Made by a program: the position numbers and the translations under genes | From: Rhodocollybia butyracea | Lineage: Eukaryota; Basidiomycota; Agaricomycetes; Agaricales; Omphalotaceae | Length of the DNA stretch: 64,000 nt | Assembly (NCBI GenBank): GCA_015501585.1 | Contig: JADNRY010000029.1 | Location: 248,001 to 312,000 of the forward strand | Direction: 5' to 3' | Notes under the pieces: generated by a model | Told to the model about the DNA's origin: nothing | Seen by the model: the letters and a program-made list of their open reading frames with translations, nothing else | Database searches by the model: none | Part shown: one piece after another, positions 1 through 11,754 of the stretch | How positions within the stretch are numbered: position 1 is the first letter of the stretch | Layout: every line of letters begins with the position of its first letter

Positions 1-3000
1 GGGTAAATATCGAAGCAGAGGATTTTGGATGCCACGAGAAATGCCCCAGCATTAGCAACCAAACTCATCTCAGTACTGGCTTGCAGGAGATCCCTACGAG
101 GCATAACTCGTCTCAAATGTGCAGAAACTTCTCATATGGAAGATGCGAATATGGCAGATGTTGCGTACATATCCATTACTTAAACCTTCACAATCGAGTA
201 CGCTGTTTTTTTCGTGTCATCCTTTTCTAAGCTCACTTACTCGCAGGTAAATCAGGATGTGCTTCGGAATGTCTTCAGGGATTGCGATCCAAAGGTAATC
301 TTCATGTCATATACTACTTGAATACGCATTAACATCATGCAAGTTTGACAGCAATCGTGCAACTATCAATGAGGCCTGTCTTCTCTTTATAGAAGGACGT
401 TGTAAAATGGGCTTGCGTTGTCACCGTGTACATCTAATTCCGCCTTCCGCCACAATTAACGTTGAAACGTCTAGCTCGGACTCACTAAAGAGTGAGTCCG
501 AAAATGAGTTTAATTTGCCTCAAAAGAATTCTCTAATAACCCCTCCATCACTGCAACCGGTAGGGTCTGATAGTTTTCCTTTTAGTCGTTAAAACTAATA
601 CTTAATCGTCTTGTAGATTAACATCGTGACAACCGACGATCACTTTTCAACAAAACTGCTGGACCCGCTTTCAGAGGTAACAGAGTCTATCATCAACCTT
701 CGATCTCATGAATCAAGTGATGCGTATTCCAAGAAGAGTGAAGAGGTTCAAGCACCCATGAAATGGGACTGTGAAACAGATGCGTGCAGTTGGCTAGACG
801 TAAAATGGGATTGCGAAACGGATGCGAAGGACTGGCTAGAGACTGACAGTGATACGTCCGAATCATCGGTTTGTCCCTTTTTCTCTTTCTCTTGTGAGTG
901 GTTATTTGAACAAACTCGTAGAGCTCTTCTTCGGACACTGCTGTCACTTCATTAAGTATTCTTGGTAGAGATGATCCTGCTGCTGACCTACTAAAATGGG
1001 GTTGCGAAACGGATGCGCGCGCGTGGCTGGACACTGGTACTAATACGGACGCATCGGTTCGTTTCTCCTCCTTTCTTCTGCTAGTGACTATGCTAAACGA
1101 ACGTAGAAACTTTTTTCGTCAACTATCCGTGTCAGACCTCCTCCACCACGCCACACTGACACATGCTTGCGATGGCTCAGAGGAGCTTGTGAGAGAGGGT
1201 ACAACTGTCTCTACGTCCATGGAGACCTGGAATATGATGATTCCAACATCGTGAGTTTTGATATTTCTAATTTAATCAACTCCAACAATCTGCCAGGAGC
1301 CACGACCTAGTGTCCCTCCCACCTACTACTTATCTACCATCTATGACCATATTCGCGTCAAGTTTGGTGCTGGCTTTAGCATCCAGGAGGTTGTTACAGG
1401 ATTCGAAACGCCATGGCTATATTTGGACAATATTCCCTCGGGTACACCCGAGAGTGAGATCTCACAACTCCTCACGAAACATGGTACTTTGGTAGATCTT
1501 CTTGTTCGTGGCTCACGAGCGCGCGCTCGTTTTTCCAGCAACATAGAAGCCCGCAATGCCAATGTCGTCCTCAACGGGACACGGCATTGGGGGTCGATCA
1601 TCTCTACGCAGCTTCCCGTAAACACTGCTCATGGCCGTAGTGCCACCCTTCGCGATACTGCTGTCCGGATCGAATGGGAGGCTCCATGTATCACTGGCTA
1701 TGCTGGATACCCTACGGAGGAACGCGCCCAAAAGGCTATTTCCATTGCTAAAGCTGCATATTCGAAAACGTACATCTCAGCGCATCTTTACACTGGATTG
1801 CCTCAGATGGCTACTTACACCGTTCGTTTCCGAAATCTGCCCATCGATACGAAAAAAGGGCATATGAGCAAGTACTCACAGCCTCTAGACATGATGTGGG
1901 ATATGCCGAATTATACCTCAGTTGAAAATGTGGCAAACGGTCTCCGTCACAAACTTGAAATCAACGGAGTCAAAGTTGTCAACTTTGAGGTTCTTCCTCC
2001 CCCATATCGTGATGGCCGAGTGCGCGCCTGGGCCCATTTTTCATCTCCAGCTGCTGCAAAAGAAGCTTGTGGAGTCCTTCATCTCCGAAAACCTCTGTGT
2101 ACCGGAAAGACGCGTATATTTGCCTACCATATGCAATCGCTTTCTTACCCTATTCCACTAGACCAGTACAAGAGAATAGAAGGCGACATCGGCACGTTTC
2201 GGCAGAGACTATGGCACGATGCTCCTGGCACTACCCTCACAATCACTCAAAGTGGCGGAACTGTCACTGCACGGCTATCCGCCATCGATGGCAAGGACCT
2301 TGGGCAACTTAAAGCCGAGTTCGAAAAGCTTCGTGGTGGCGAAGTTGTTCGGCTTAATGGTGAAGTCCTTTGGGATAGGTTCTTCGGCCTTCCGGCGGGA
2401 AAGGTTTATCTCAGACAGCTCGAGATTGCACACCTTGGGCTTATCATCCGGGACGATGCATCAAGGCGTAGACTGACACTCCTTGGACAGTCTAACCTTC
2501 GAGAGGCTGTGAAAGCCATTTTGATTCAAAAGCACACCGAACTCGCAGCGAGAGAACATCGTTCTTTCCACCTTGGCCCCCTGATTGGGCCATTCATGCA
2601 CTTTGAACTCGGCGAGCTTTCTAAAAGATTGGGTTCTGAGAAGGTTGTCCTGGATGTTTGGAACCGTAGAGTGACTGTGAGCGGCCATGCTCAAGATTTT
2701 CGTGTTACTCTACAGGCTGTCCAGAGGACCCAACGCAGGCAAAATCCTCGTACGCAACCTGACGTTGCTTCATGTCCAGTGTGCCTAGGAGAAGTGGACT
2801 GCCCAGTCACACTTTCTTCATGTAAGCACAGCTACTGTCGTTCTTGCCTCATAAACTACTTCCAGGCTGCAATCGACGGCAAATTCTTTCCGTTGACATG
2901 CCTGGGCAATGACAACAACTGCTCAAGTCTTCTTCCCATCTCCCTCGCTCGCCAGGTCCTTTCCCTAGGTAAATTCGACGCCTTGGTTGAGGCAGCTTTC

Positions 3001-3408
3001 CAGACACATATTCACGAACGCCCGAAAGAATTTTTCTACTGTCCTTCTCCAGATTGTATGCAGGTGTATCGTCCAGCTCCTAGTGGGAATGTCCTACAAT
3101 GCCCGTCATGTCTGTTACGAATATGTCCTCAGTGTCACGTTGAACAACACGATGGACTAGAATGTCCTGAACGCGATGGTGACCGTCTGTTCAACGATTG
3201 GGCAGAGGCGCATGATGTGAAAAATTGTCCCGAGTGCAAAGTCCCTATTGAGCGAGCAGAAGGTTGCAACCATGTCACCTGTGTTCGTTGTCATACTCAT
3301 ATCTGTTGGGTTTGCATGAGGACTTTCCCTGGGGGCGATGGTATCTATAGCCATATGAGAGCCGAGCATGGAGGTATCGGAAACCTATTTGATATGGATG
3401 GACTGTGA
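1..3408 (+). CDS. CCCH zinc-finger / RRM-like / RBR-type E3 ubiquitin ligase, 5' partial
   Basis: Predicted RING-between-RING E3 ligase, which passes ubiquitin through a catalytic cysteine in RING2. The last exon (about 1297-3408) is long and open. An RRM-like segment (PWLYLDNIPSGTPESEISQLL) is encoded near 1410-1480. RING1 (CPVC...CKHSYCRSC) starts near 2773, then IBR (FYCPSPDC...CPQCHVEQHDGLEC), then RING2 (NCPECKVPIERAEGCNHVTC), with a downstream CWVC. Upstream exons carry three CCCH fingers of form CX7CX5CX3H or close to it: about 120-174 (CRNFSYGRCEYGRCCVHIH), 377-427 (CLLFIEGRC...) and 1164-1213 (CLRWLRGACERGYNC...). Two exons between fingers 2 and 3 carry three copies of a KWxCETDAxxWL motif. 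The frame is open to base 3, so the start codon probably lies outside the window. CCCH fingers and an RRM suggest RNA binding; the substrate is unknown. The gene is convergent with AVO1. The RBR call is firm; the 5' exon joins are less sure. Confidence 0.9.
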
Positions 3409-3790
3409 CAGGCTCCTTATCCCAACCGCCTCCAGAGAAATATATGGGCTGAGCCATATCGTGTAACGCGTCTCGAAAACAAGTTTCGTTGTCAGCTGAA
3501 GAAACGAAAACTTATTTTTGACATGTGCATACGGGATATTGTTCGGCTGTATATTTCTTTGAAGACAGCTGGTTCAAGGAGCCTGGGATGGGACTGTCCT
3601 TTCAGTTGACATTATTTGTAAGTGTAATTCTAGTTATTGTTAGACTGTATGTAGGTATCAAGTGTGGTTTATCTTTATCTCTGTATTTGCTTGACATTTA
3701 TGATTTATGCTTCTGTGATTACCACTTGATTTCAGAGTAAATAATATCCAGTACATATCCTGTCGGGTAGAATAAAGATATGTTAACTTT
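3409..3790. other. convergent 3' intergenic region
   Basis: There are 382 bp between the stop codons of the RBR gene (+) and AVO1 (-). No supported coding sequence is seen. An AATAAA at 3771-3776 on the + strand could act as a poly(A) signal for the RBR transcript. Confidence 0.6.
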
Positions 3791-6721
3791 TCAGCTGGCA
3801 TGTCTAGTAGTACGTCTAGATTGCCTAATCGTACTAGACCTTTCCAGCGCAGCTTTCAAGTTCTTGACCATCTGCACAATTTCCCCTAATTAACATTGGA
3901 GGTAAGCAAATCACAAGTAAAGTGTAGCGGAGAAGCACATACCTGCTAGCTTGGGTGTTTCCGCCTCAAAATAATATCGCTTGTCACCTCCAGCGCGACT
4001 GAGAACCAGCTTGAAGATATGAGGTGACTTCGTGGACTGTTGACAATCGACAATACTCTTGATGTGATAGGACATGGTTCGACCACTGTCGAATACTGCT
4101 TTGGCTGCTTTGTTGGTTGATGGCATTATCTGTATGGAATATCCATAGGTTAATGAAGAAAGAGAGCAACACAGAAAGACATGGCTACATGGATGTACTG
4201 GCCATCGATGGCGAGAGTTTTTTCTTGACGAGCGACAAGCATGGGAAGCTTGCGATATATAGTGTATTTCTAAACCAATTGTTTTATTAAGCGATTACTG
4301 GTAAAAATTCCAAAGCCAACCTTATATGCTGTGGTGAAGTCGAATGTCGACGACAACTTGACCTCTGGGGTATCCGACATGCGTTTGAAGATGGACGCTA
4401 CAAGGACGCATTTGTTATCATAACACGAACGACGAAACGAAAAATCTTACCATTCGGGTCCGTCGTCCGACCCGCCTTCATCACATCAACACCCATTTGA
4501 GGAAGCATACTCCTCTTCACAAGCAACAACTCACGCTTCCCTTGCAAACTCGCCACTGTCCTATCCAACGGGATAAACAACCTCACATCCGCCAACAGCA
4601 ATGCGAAATCGCTCGAATTAGGGAACTTTCGTTTCCTGCAAACAACTTCGAGTACTTCTTGCATGTACATGCCTGAGGTTACGGGAATCGTTGTGGAAAC
4701 GTGAACAGCGTCAGCATTGTCAGCAATTCTGACTCTGAGGAACATTTGGGGGCCATGGCTAGAGCTGGGACCGAGGCTTGTTGAGAGCGGAACGGAACCG
4801 GCGGCGAATGATGAACTAAAGATTGCGCTTGAGGAAGGAATACCAGCGAATGAAGGTAACGAGAGGGCGGGTGGTTTTACCAGATCTTGTCTCCGAGCAC
4901 CGCTCGTTCGGGAAGGCCTTCGTTGGATCTTGCTTTCCAGGACTTGATTTTGACCAACTGAGATAAATCATTGTTATAATTATGTATGTGCATGAAACTG
5001 AAATACAGACCTTGAGTGGGGGTTGCTTCAATAACAGCAAAACCATCGGCATTAAACTTTGCAATTTTTCCAGTTCGATCGGGTGCTGGATGGAAGGTAA
5101 GATGATAGAAAGCGTAGGATATCGTAGAGATATACATACGAGGAAAATCATCGTCGACTTCCCCGTCGTCTTCAGTCAACCTCATTATCCATCCTACTGC
5201 CGAAAGACGAATATCCCTAGCCTTTTCACCCTCTTCTCCTTCAGGAATACCTTCATCGAGCTTTGGTAACCAACCCTCCTCCCAGTAATTCCACAGTGCA
5301 AACCCAATTACCTCCTCCACTGTTGCATCTTTTCTCACATTGAGCTCCATCGCTTTACCTCGCGGTTCCCGAGCATGAGGGAAGAAGACAGGTACAGTGG
5401 TGGCAGCAGCTTCACCTCGACCAGATATAGCAGCGTATAGTTCAGCAAATGGGTTAGAAGAATTGCTGGTTGCGCCAAGCATGGCAGTGAGTGAGGATTT
5501 GAGTGGTTGCAAGGGGGTAACTTGTTTGCGTGTAAAAGATATCTGATGGGAGGAAGTTTGTGAAGCGGAACCTGATCCAGAAGACGCTGGTTGGTTGGTT
5601 GGTTTGGGTAGAGGAGTTGCGTTTGGACGACGGGTGGAACTGGGAGCAGCGGCAGTTTTGGTCGGAGCAGTTGTTTCAAGTGCAGATCGTGCGGGTGCCT
5701 CCGGACCTGTGCCTTCGGACACAGGACTAAGCCGTGGCCGAGCGGAGGACACTAAAGGTAAGGAGGAGTTGAAGGATGGTAGAGAGGATATATCACTAGG
5801 ATTTGGGCGAGTAGCGGCAAATTCACTAGATGGATCATCATTGTTAACTGATGTATGAGAATATAGGCAGTACTCACGGATCGAACTCATCACCATCATC
5901 CATACTGTTATTGTCGTCTTCCTGGTCGAAATCAGAATCAGACGAATCATCATCTGCAATGTGAACTTCTTCGGACGACGTATCGTCAAGTGTAGGATCT
6001 GGTTTAGGAGGTTTAGAGTCTTCCTGTGTGCCATTTATCAGACCTCTTCGTGCTGCCATCCCGGCCATTCGTATTCGTCTCCTTGCCTCCATTTCGGCTG
6101 CGCCTTTGAACTTGGGTATGAACTGAACTACTTTCTGAACTGGTGCCTCTTCTACAACAGTAGGTTCCACGACATTCACGTTTAATTTCACAGAATCTGG
6201 ATGAGAGGAACTGGCAAGACCTTCTGGTGGGTGGTCGGCGCTTAGATTTGTAGTGACAGGAGCGCTAGAGGTTGTGTTCAAAACTGATTCTTGTAGCACG
6301 GGTGCGTTTTCTGGGATAAAATTTTGAACATCAGAGGATTTGCTCATCCTTTTGGATAGAGAAGCGCGCTTTCCGCTAACTCGAAGACCAAGCCCACCAG
6401 ATCTACGCCCCATGATTGTCTGGGTGTGCTTTAATCGAGCACCAGGAAATCCGAGAGGCCTTTCATCTTCATCTTCGCTGATTGTTGGGCTGGATGGAAA
6501 GTCAAGTTCTGGCCACCGTTCGCTGTCCGCAAGGCCTGCAGTGTAGACGTATGGATTTGAACTGTATGATGAGTCCAGAGAGATTATTCGGGCCCCATAA
6601 GGATCATCAACGTCGCGCAAATAAGAAAGACGAAGACTATGGATTAAATAGCTTGAAGATGTTAGACAGTTTTAAAAGTAGAGTCAAAGGCAACTCACGA
6701 AGTGTCACTAATTAATGACAT
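3791..6721 (-). CDS. AVO1: TORC2 subunit AVO1 / Sin1
   Basis: Sin1/Avo1 is the TORC2 subunit that recruits AGC-kinase substrates and membranes. The start is a 23-nt first exon (6699-6721) spliced over 6637-6698 to exon 5878-6636; this gives MSLISDTSLRLSYLRDVDD, the usual conserved Sin1 N-terminus. The middle exon (to 5825) carries the CRIM domain (about 5100-5450; ends ...KFNADGFAVIEATPTQ). A spliced segment with QRRPSR follows, then the Ras-binding-like domain (about 4430-4740, MFLRVRIADNADAVHV...). The C-terminal PH domain is built from small exons between about 4250 and 3800 (LPMLVARQEKTLAIDGQYIH, then HIFKLVLSRAGGDKRYYFEA). The last exon ends in TGA at 3791-3793. All domains are present in the usual order and no lesion was seen. 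It shares an 89-bp divergent promoter with the AMSH gene. Confidence 0.93.
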
Positions 6722-6810
6722 TGAAGGAATGAAGCAAGAACAGGCGCCTGTTTATTGAAACCAGGCGCTCGGTAAGTTCAAGCTTCCACTTGTACCGCCA
6801 TTACGGCCAA
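6722..6810. promoter_or_regulatory. 89-bp divergent promoter, AVO1 / AMSH
   Basis: This is the whole interval between the AVO1 ATG (6721, -) and the AMSH ATG (6811, +). It holds two CAGGCGC motifs, one inside the palindrome CAGGCGCCTG, about 20 bp apart. No TATA box is evident. That these motifs are shared control elements is an inference. Confidence 0.55.
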
Positions 6811-8928
6811 ATGGCTTCTAATCAATCTGAGGCTGCTCATCGGAGGCCCGCGATGATCTCAGAGCTGGCTGCTCGGGCGCAGCAGACAAGTTGGGAGGAG
6901 GACGGCTCCTTCAAATACTTCCTTCGTCTCGCAGAAAAGTATAGGAAGGAAGCCAAGGAAGCCGTGTCCAAAGGAGAACTCGAAGAGGCTTTCATCGCTT
7001 TTGCTCGAAGCGCTTCCATTGTTCTGGAGAAATTGCCCAACCATCGCGACTATAACAGTACATTGAATCCCTCGCAAAGGCATAACTTGTCCTTGGTTAG
7101 TTATTGCGGCCTTCTAGCTTCTCAATCCTCACTTTTTCTTTCAGAATGGTCAAGAAATTCTCGATAATCTCGGTCATTTGAAGCCTGTTCTTCTAGACCG
7201 TTTCGATCAATGGTCAGCTCAGCATCCGAATGGAGAAGACAGTCCTCCGCCAAACACAAATACTCAGGCTACACTCGATAGCATCATACAAGAAGGAGCT
7301 CTTAGAGCTCAAGAAGAGGCAGATCCACCTCGTCGGAAGCAAATGCAGCCGCCGCGACAGCTGCCCCCACTAAACTCTGCTGCTGCGTCGGCTGTGCAAT
7401 CGGCCAAGGCTGCGGCCGGTATTCCGCAGGAAACAGGGTCTAGAAATCAACGACAGCAGGAAGAAATGCATGCTCGAAGTCAAGAGTTAATGCGGCGCAA
7501 GCAGGAGGAAAGGCTGCGCTCTCATGCAGTATCCCCTTCCGTAACGTCGTATAACTCATTTGTTACAACTCCTTCTACTTCTACCTTTACTACAGCAGCG
7601 ACGACCCCGACTTCATCTTTATCACCTTCCGTAACCATGTATCATTCCGCATCTAAGGCATCGACCGTTGCCTATCAGCCTCCACCCGTCTCGCAGCCCA
7701 ACATGTACCGGTCACAGCAGGCACCATCTGTGCTTCCGCTCGAAAATCCTTCACGGTATGATGATGACTCCACGGACTCCGAACATGATAACTGGTCAGG
7801 ACCTCAGAACTACAGCACACCAGTAAAACCCACACGACCGTAAGTTATTTCCTATGATAATTGATTGGTTGACAAATCATCAATATCAGCAACTATCCTG
7901 CTCCGGTTACAACAACGTCTCCTCCACCACAGGATCGAATAGAGTACCCAAATCTGATGAATCGTCATCAAAAGACTCAGGGATATAGACCCTCGCAGGA
8001 TTCCATGTTCAACCAAACGTGGACTACAGTATACCGAGATCATTCAGAACAACGCGAAAATTACCATCCTCTCCCCCAGCCTCCTTCTCAACCTCCCTAC
8101 TCTGGTCCGCCCCTATCTGCACCTCCTCCGCCGATCCCATCAGAAACCAAGCCTACTGCATCTGCTAGTCCTCCAGAAACTCATAATGGTTTAAAGATTG
8201 TACATCTCCCCCGAGATTGTCTTCATCGATTCCTCACTATTGCCAAAGTTAATACAGCACGTGATAGAGAGACTTGTGGACTATTACTTGGCAGGGATCA
8301 CGGCCGCAGGTTTGTGGTAACGACGCTGCTGATTCCCAAACAGCATGCAACTAGTGATACTTGTACGATGGATGAGGAGGAGTTGATTCTGCAAGTTACG
8401 GAAGAGAGGGGTTTAATTACTCTTGGCTGGGTAGGCTTGTGTTTCTTTTACAGGAGAGCGAAACTCACATATCCACATACAGATCCATACGCACCCCTCT
8501 CAATCATGTAGGTATCTCTGATGTGACGCGTTCGCCGATTAACAAAAAGTTTTTGCAGGTTTCATGTCTTCAGTAGATCTGCATACACATTCTGGCTTCC
8601 AGCGCATGCTCCCTGAATCGTTTGCAGTAGTTTGCGCTCCTTCATCTGTACCAAAGTATGTCAGCCTTTCTGTACTTTATTACCGTGTGCCTCATTCATC
8701 TACTCAGCTTCGGTATTTTCCGCCTTACTGATCCCCCTGGTCTTGGTCTCATCTTAAGCTGCACTGCTAAAGAGGCGTTCCATCCACACCCTGACGCGCC
8801 GATATATACAGTGAGTGGAACTCACCTTTCTCTATGCAAATTGATTGTTGATGGATCAAACAAAGGATGCTGAAAGAGGACACGTACAAATGAAAGACAT
8901 CAATCTCGAAATCGTTGATTTGCGGTAG
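6811..8928 (+). CDS. AMSH/STAMBP-like JAMM deubiquitinase
   Basis: Zn-dependent, K63-ubiquitin-selective protease of the endosomal ESCRT pathway. Start ATG at 6811 ([15 protein letters not shown]). The N-terminus is a USP8-dimerisation/MIT-like helical domain (about residues 15-125, with the helix [19 protein letters not shown]). A Gln/Pro/Ser/Thr-rich linker follows, then the MPN+ domain. Spliced exons 7890-8430, 8483-8507, 8559-8655, 8708-8810 and 8866-8928 give the JAMM core: Glu in RETCGLLLG, then [20 protein letters not shown] (HxH...S...D zinc ligands). The AMSH-specific second zinc site is C and HPH in [13 protein letters not shown]. The C-terminus is [14 protein letters not shown]. 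All key residues are present. Parts of this gene are copied out of order at 12985-13945. Confidence 0.92.
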
Positions 8929-9542
8929 TCGGCCAGCAACTCTCGACTTATTTTTGCCCTATTCTATTCTTTTTTCGATTTTGACTTTGGTTTACTTATT
9001 AGGGTTTGCTTGCTCTCGTCGCATATCTTCTCCATCATGCCATCCTTGCGCTCGACGAATCAATGATTAACTAGGGTAACTGGTGCATGCATACATATAT
9101 TGGCTATACACATTACAATACCTCTAACCTCTGTCTCTCCTTCTACCTCCTTCCCTTTCTCATCTTGATGACTCACTGAATATGTACGCTGCATATGTTG
9201 TATTTAATATCTAATGTTGTAATTACGCTGTTATCGACCGTATGTAGCTTTATCGCATAGTATATACGTTTGTTCAATGTTCGCAAAATCCCTAAGTCAG
9301 GTCGATTCGCATTGTTTTGCCTTCACCTTAGTTGAACTGAGTGGATGCTGTGTAGTCGGAGGTATCTGATCGTGCTACATACACCTATGGTGGTAGGGCA
9401 TCTTAAGTTTCATTCTGAGTTTCTGAAAGTCAAGTTTAAACGCAGGGACTCGGGGTGATATATAATGCCACTGATAGGTGCTGGCACAAAACTGAAGTAC
9501 TACAATCAGCTACACACTGCAAGCCCGTATCTCCGAGCGGCC
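8929..9542. other. convergent 3' intergenic region
   Basis: There are 614 bp between the AMSH stop (+) and the PL7-1 stop (-). The sequence is AT-rich; I see no gene, RNA or repeat that I can support. Confidence 0.5.
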
Positions 9543-10389
9543 CTAGTGCTCAACGAAAATTGACAAGATATGGACATCCGAAGGAGTCGAGCCTTGGTTA
9601 TAGTTTCCAACCTTGAAATAACTAGGGGGTGAATCCAACTCGAAGGTATCGAGCGTCTGGAAGACCCCATTGATAGCGACTTTCAGTAGTCCCGAGGAAT
9701 ATTCCAATTCATAGGTAAAAGAAGTCCCAACAGGGACATTCCCAAGAGAGGTGAAAACCTCATCTCCTCCACTAATCGTTTGTTCCACGCCAATGGAAAT
9801 ATCACCGTTAGCGTTATAATACAGCTCGCACACAGGCTTGACCGAAAATGACTCGACAATGTGAATTTGACCTACGAGCGAAGGTTCAGAATGAAAAGTT
9901 TGAGTGCAAAAGAAATATTATTCATGGCTCACCTATAACGGTGCCGTGCTCGCTGTCGTCAGGTTCGGGCACGAGAAGAGTCACAATCATCCTGTTCAGA
10001 GCATCATTTGGACTCCAACTAGCTCCAGCTCCGGTGGTAGGATCGACCTCGTGTAGTTCGGTACGGCAGTGGAGGGAGTTGGGTGTGGTTACGCAGCCTG
10101 AATCGCTAGGGGATCCAGGGACTTTCATGACTAGTGCGCCATCACCACTTTCGGTGAAAAATAAGCTGAAGTTCTCAAACCCGGAGCAGCCTTGGAGGGA
10201 GGCGCTAGATATCGTCTCCGGGTCTCCCGCGGAACCAATGGGAAGCTGGAGTTCCCAAGGGGAGAGGTCAAAGTTTCCACCTGGAGCACAGTCCGGATTG
10301 AGTTGGGCAGTGACTGACCAGGTGGCGAGTAGAAGGAGTGGAGTAAGCCTCATAAGAGCGGTAGACTTAGTGAAGGAAAAGGAAGGCAT
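9543..10389 (-). CDS. secreted PL7 (alginate-lyase-2 superfamily) polysaccharide lyase, copy 1
   Basis: Beta-jelly-roll lyase that would cleave uronic-acid polysaccharides by beta-elimination outside the cell. Exons 9933-10389 and 9543-9871, with a 61-bp intron (9872-9932). I start at the ATG at 10387-10389 because it opens directly onto a signal peptide (MPSFSFTKSTALMRLTPLLLLATWSVTA); an in-frame upstream ATG at 10476 would bury it. The three PL7 motifs are visible: RTELHE (usually RTELRE), QIH across the splice junction, and YFKVGNYNQ near the C-terminus. The mature part begins near QLNPDCAPGG. In bacterial PL7 enzymes QIH is associated with guluronate or mixed linkages; that is family knowledge, and the true substrate here is unknown. 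Tandem paralogue at 11755-12598. Confidence 0.85.
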
Positions 10390-10475
10390 TTTTGAGGACG
10401 CGCTGGAAGAATAAGAGGACTCCACAGATCTTGGAGGGTATTCCACTTGATACTGAGCATATTCTCTATCCACCA

Positions 10476-10481
10476 TTTATA
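10476..10481 (-). promoter_or_regulatory. TATA box of PL7 copy 1
   Basis: TATAAA on the - strand about 87 bp upstream of the chosen start codon. The paralogue has a similar box, closer to its start. Confidence 0.45.
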
Positions 10482-10993
10482 GTGGAAAACATATGATGAT
10501 GAAATCTCGTGCCATGGCCTCTAATGTATAACAGACTCTGGGCTTGCCTTTCCCAGCACCCTTTACCGCATGGATTTTGCGTTGAGCCTTAATAGGTTTC
10601 TTCAGCCGCGTTTCCTTCTTACCGTTAATTAGGCAGAAATAAATTGCCCACATGGAGAATGGCCCAAGAATAAAGAAAATCATACTGAGGTCCGAATTCC
10701 GAACAACCAAGGCTATATCCAGGGCAGATCGATCTTTTTCAAACGAGTTATTTTTTAACATGGTGGTCAGGAGTTGGAGTAGTCACAAGTAAATCACTGC
10801 TGTCTTGGGAAAAATTCTGAAATGATACAGGTCATGCACTATTGTTCAACTTCGATCTTCAATGCTGAAGATGTCGACTGAGGATGTACTGATTGAATCA
10901 GATTGGGCAGGGCCGATATATGCGAACCGTGAGACCGACTCTACTAATCTTTTATACAGTCCTCCCACTTTGCATGCACACCACATAAATTTC

Positions 10994-11176
10994 CACTTCA
11001 GCCTGACTAAAGTAGGCTGCGAAATACAGCCTTTCATCAGCCTGCTGAAGGATGTTCTTTCAACACCAGATCATCCAATCAGAACCGCGAGATTCTGAAT
11101 GAAAGGAAATATTTCGAGCCATCTTCGAAACCAATAATTTCGCACTCAACTTCAGTCAGGCTGAAGTAGAACAATG
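10994..11176. repeat. imperfect inverted repeat pair, arms of about 35 bp
   Basis: The arm at about 10994-11028 (TTCCACTTCAGCCTGACTAA...) is the reverse complement, with a few mismatches, of about 11142-11176. The arms are about 115 bp apart. It could be a small foldback or MITE remnant; no target duplication was found. Confidence 0.5.
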
Positions 11177-11670
11177 AGTGTGGTGATGAGGCTAACGCCG
11201 AGTCTTTTTTAAGCCTGCACCGAGTACTTAATCGAGTAAGTATCGAAGTATCGACGCGACAGTAGATGCATACATTTATCGGATGGTCAGAAGTGGCAGA
11301 GCGGAAATACGCATCTGCTTCATTGCATTTGGGAAAACGCGCCATACACTCGATCCTTGTTTCTTGCATTGTTCTTGTTCACAAGCTGAGTGAACACGGA
11401 GGAAAGTTTATGTGCCCAAGCTAGTATGATGAATTTGATATAACGAAAATGGGGGCAAAGTGCAGGTCAGTGCACATCGTGATCTTTATTCTTGCTCTAT
11501 GAGGATAAAGTCATACCAGAAACAACAGGAGAGTAAGGGCCAACGTTCCGAATAGCCCTCGGGGGCGAGGACCTAGCAAGGACGAAAATACTCGCGCTTT
11601 AGCCTTTTACGGCCTATTCAACAAACTCAACTCCCACAAGACGAGGAAGGAAAACACAACAAGCTAAGTT

Positions 11671-11691
11671 ATAAATAAATAAATAAATAAA
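11671..11691. repeat. (AAAT)n microsatellite
   Basis: About five tandem TAAA units followed by A-rich sequence, just downstream of the 3' end of PL7 copy 2. Confidence 0.8.
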
Positions 11692-11754
11692 CAAAACAAA
11701 TATAAATGAATGGACCAGAAGGAAAGGAGAGGACTAGACGCAAGCCCACGTCTA

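Larger units (their letters stand above)
10390..11754. other. upstream region of PL7 copy 1 / spacer between PL7 copies
   Basis: This 1.36-kb spacer has no convincing gene. Short open frames exist but have no recognisable domain. It contains an imperfect inverted repeat (10994-11176) and an (AAAT)n run (about 11671-11691), listed separately. Confidence 0.5.

Noticed and set aside
4877..5100. read-through of the AVO1 segment as GLYFSFMHIHNY...
   Set aside because: The frame is open, but splicing GTCTGT...TCTCAG gives the conserved QRRPSR region and leads into the Ras-binding domain, so the open stretch is an intron.
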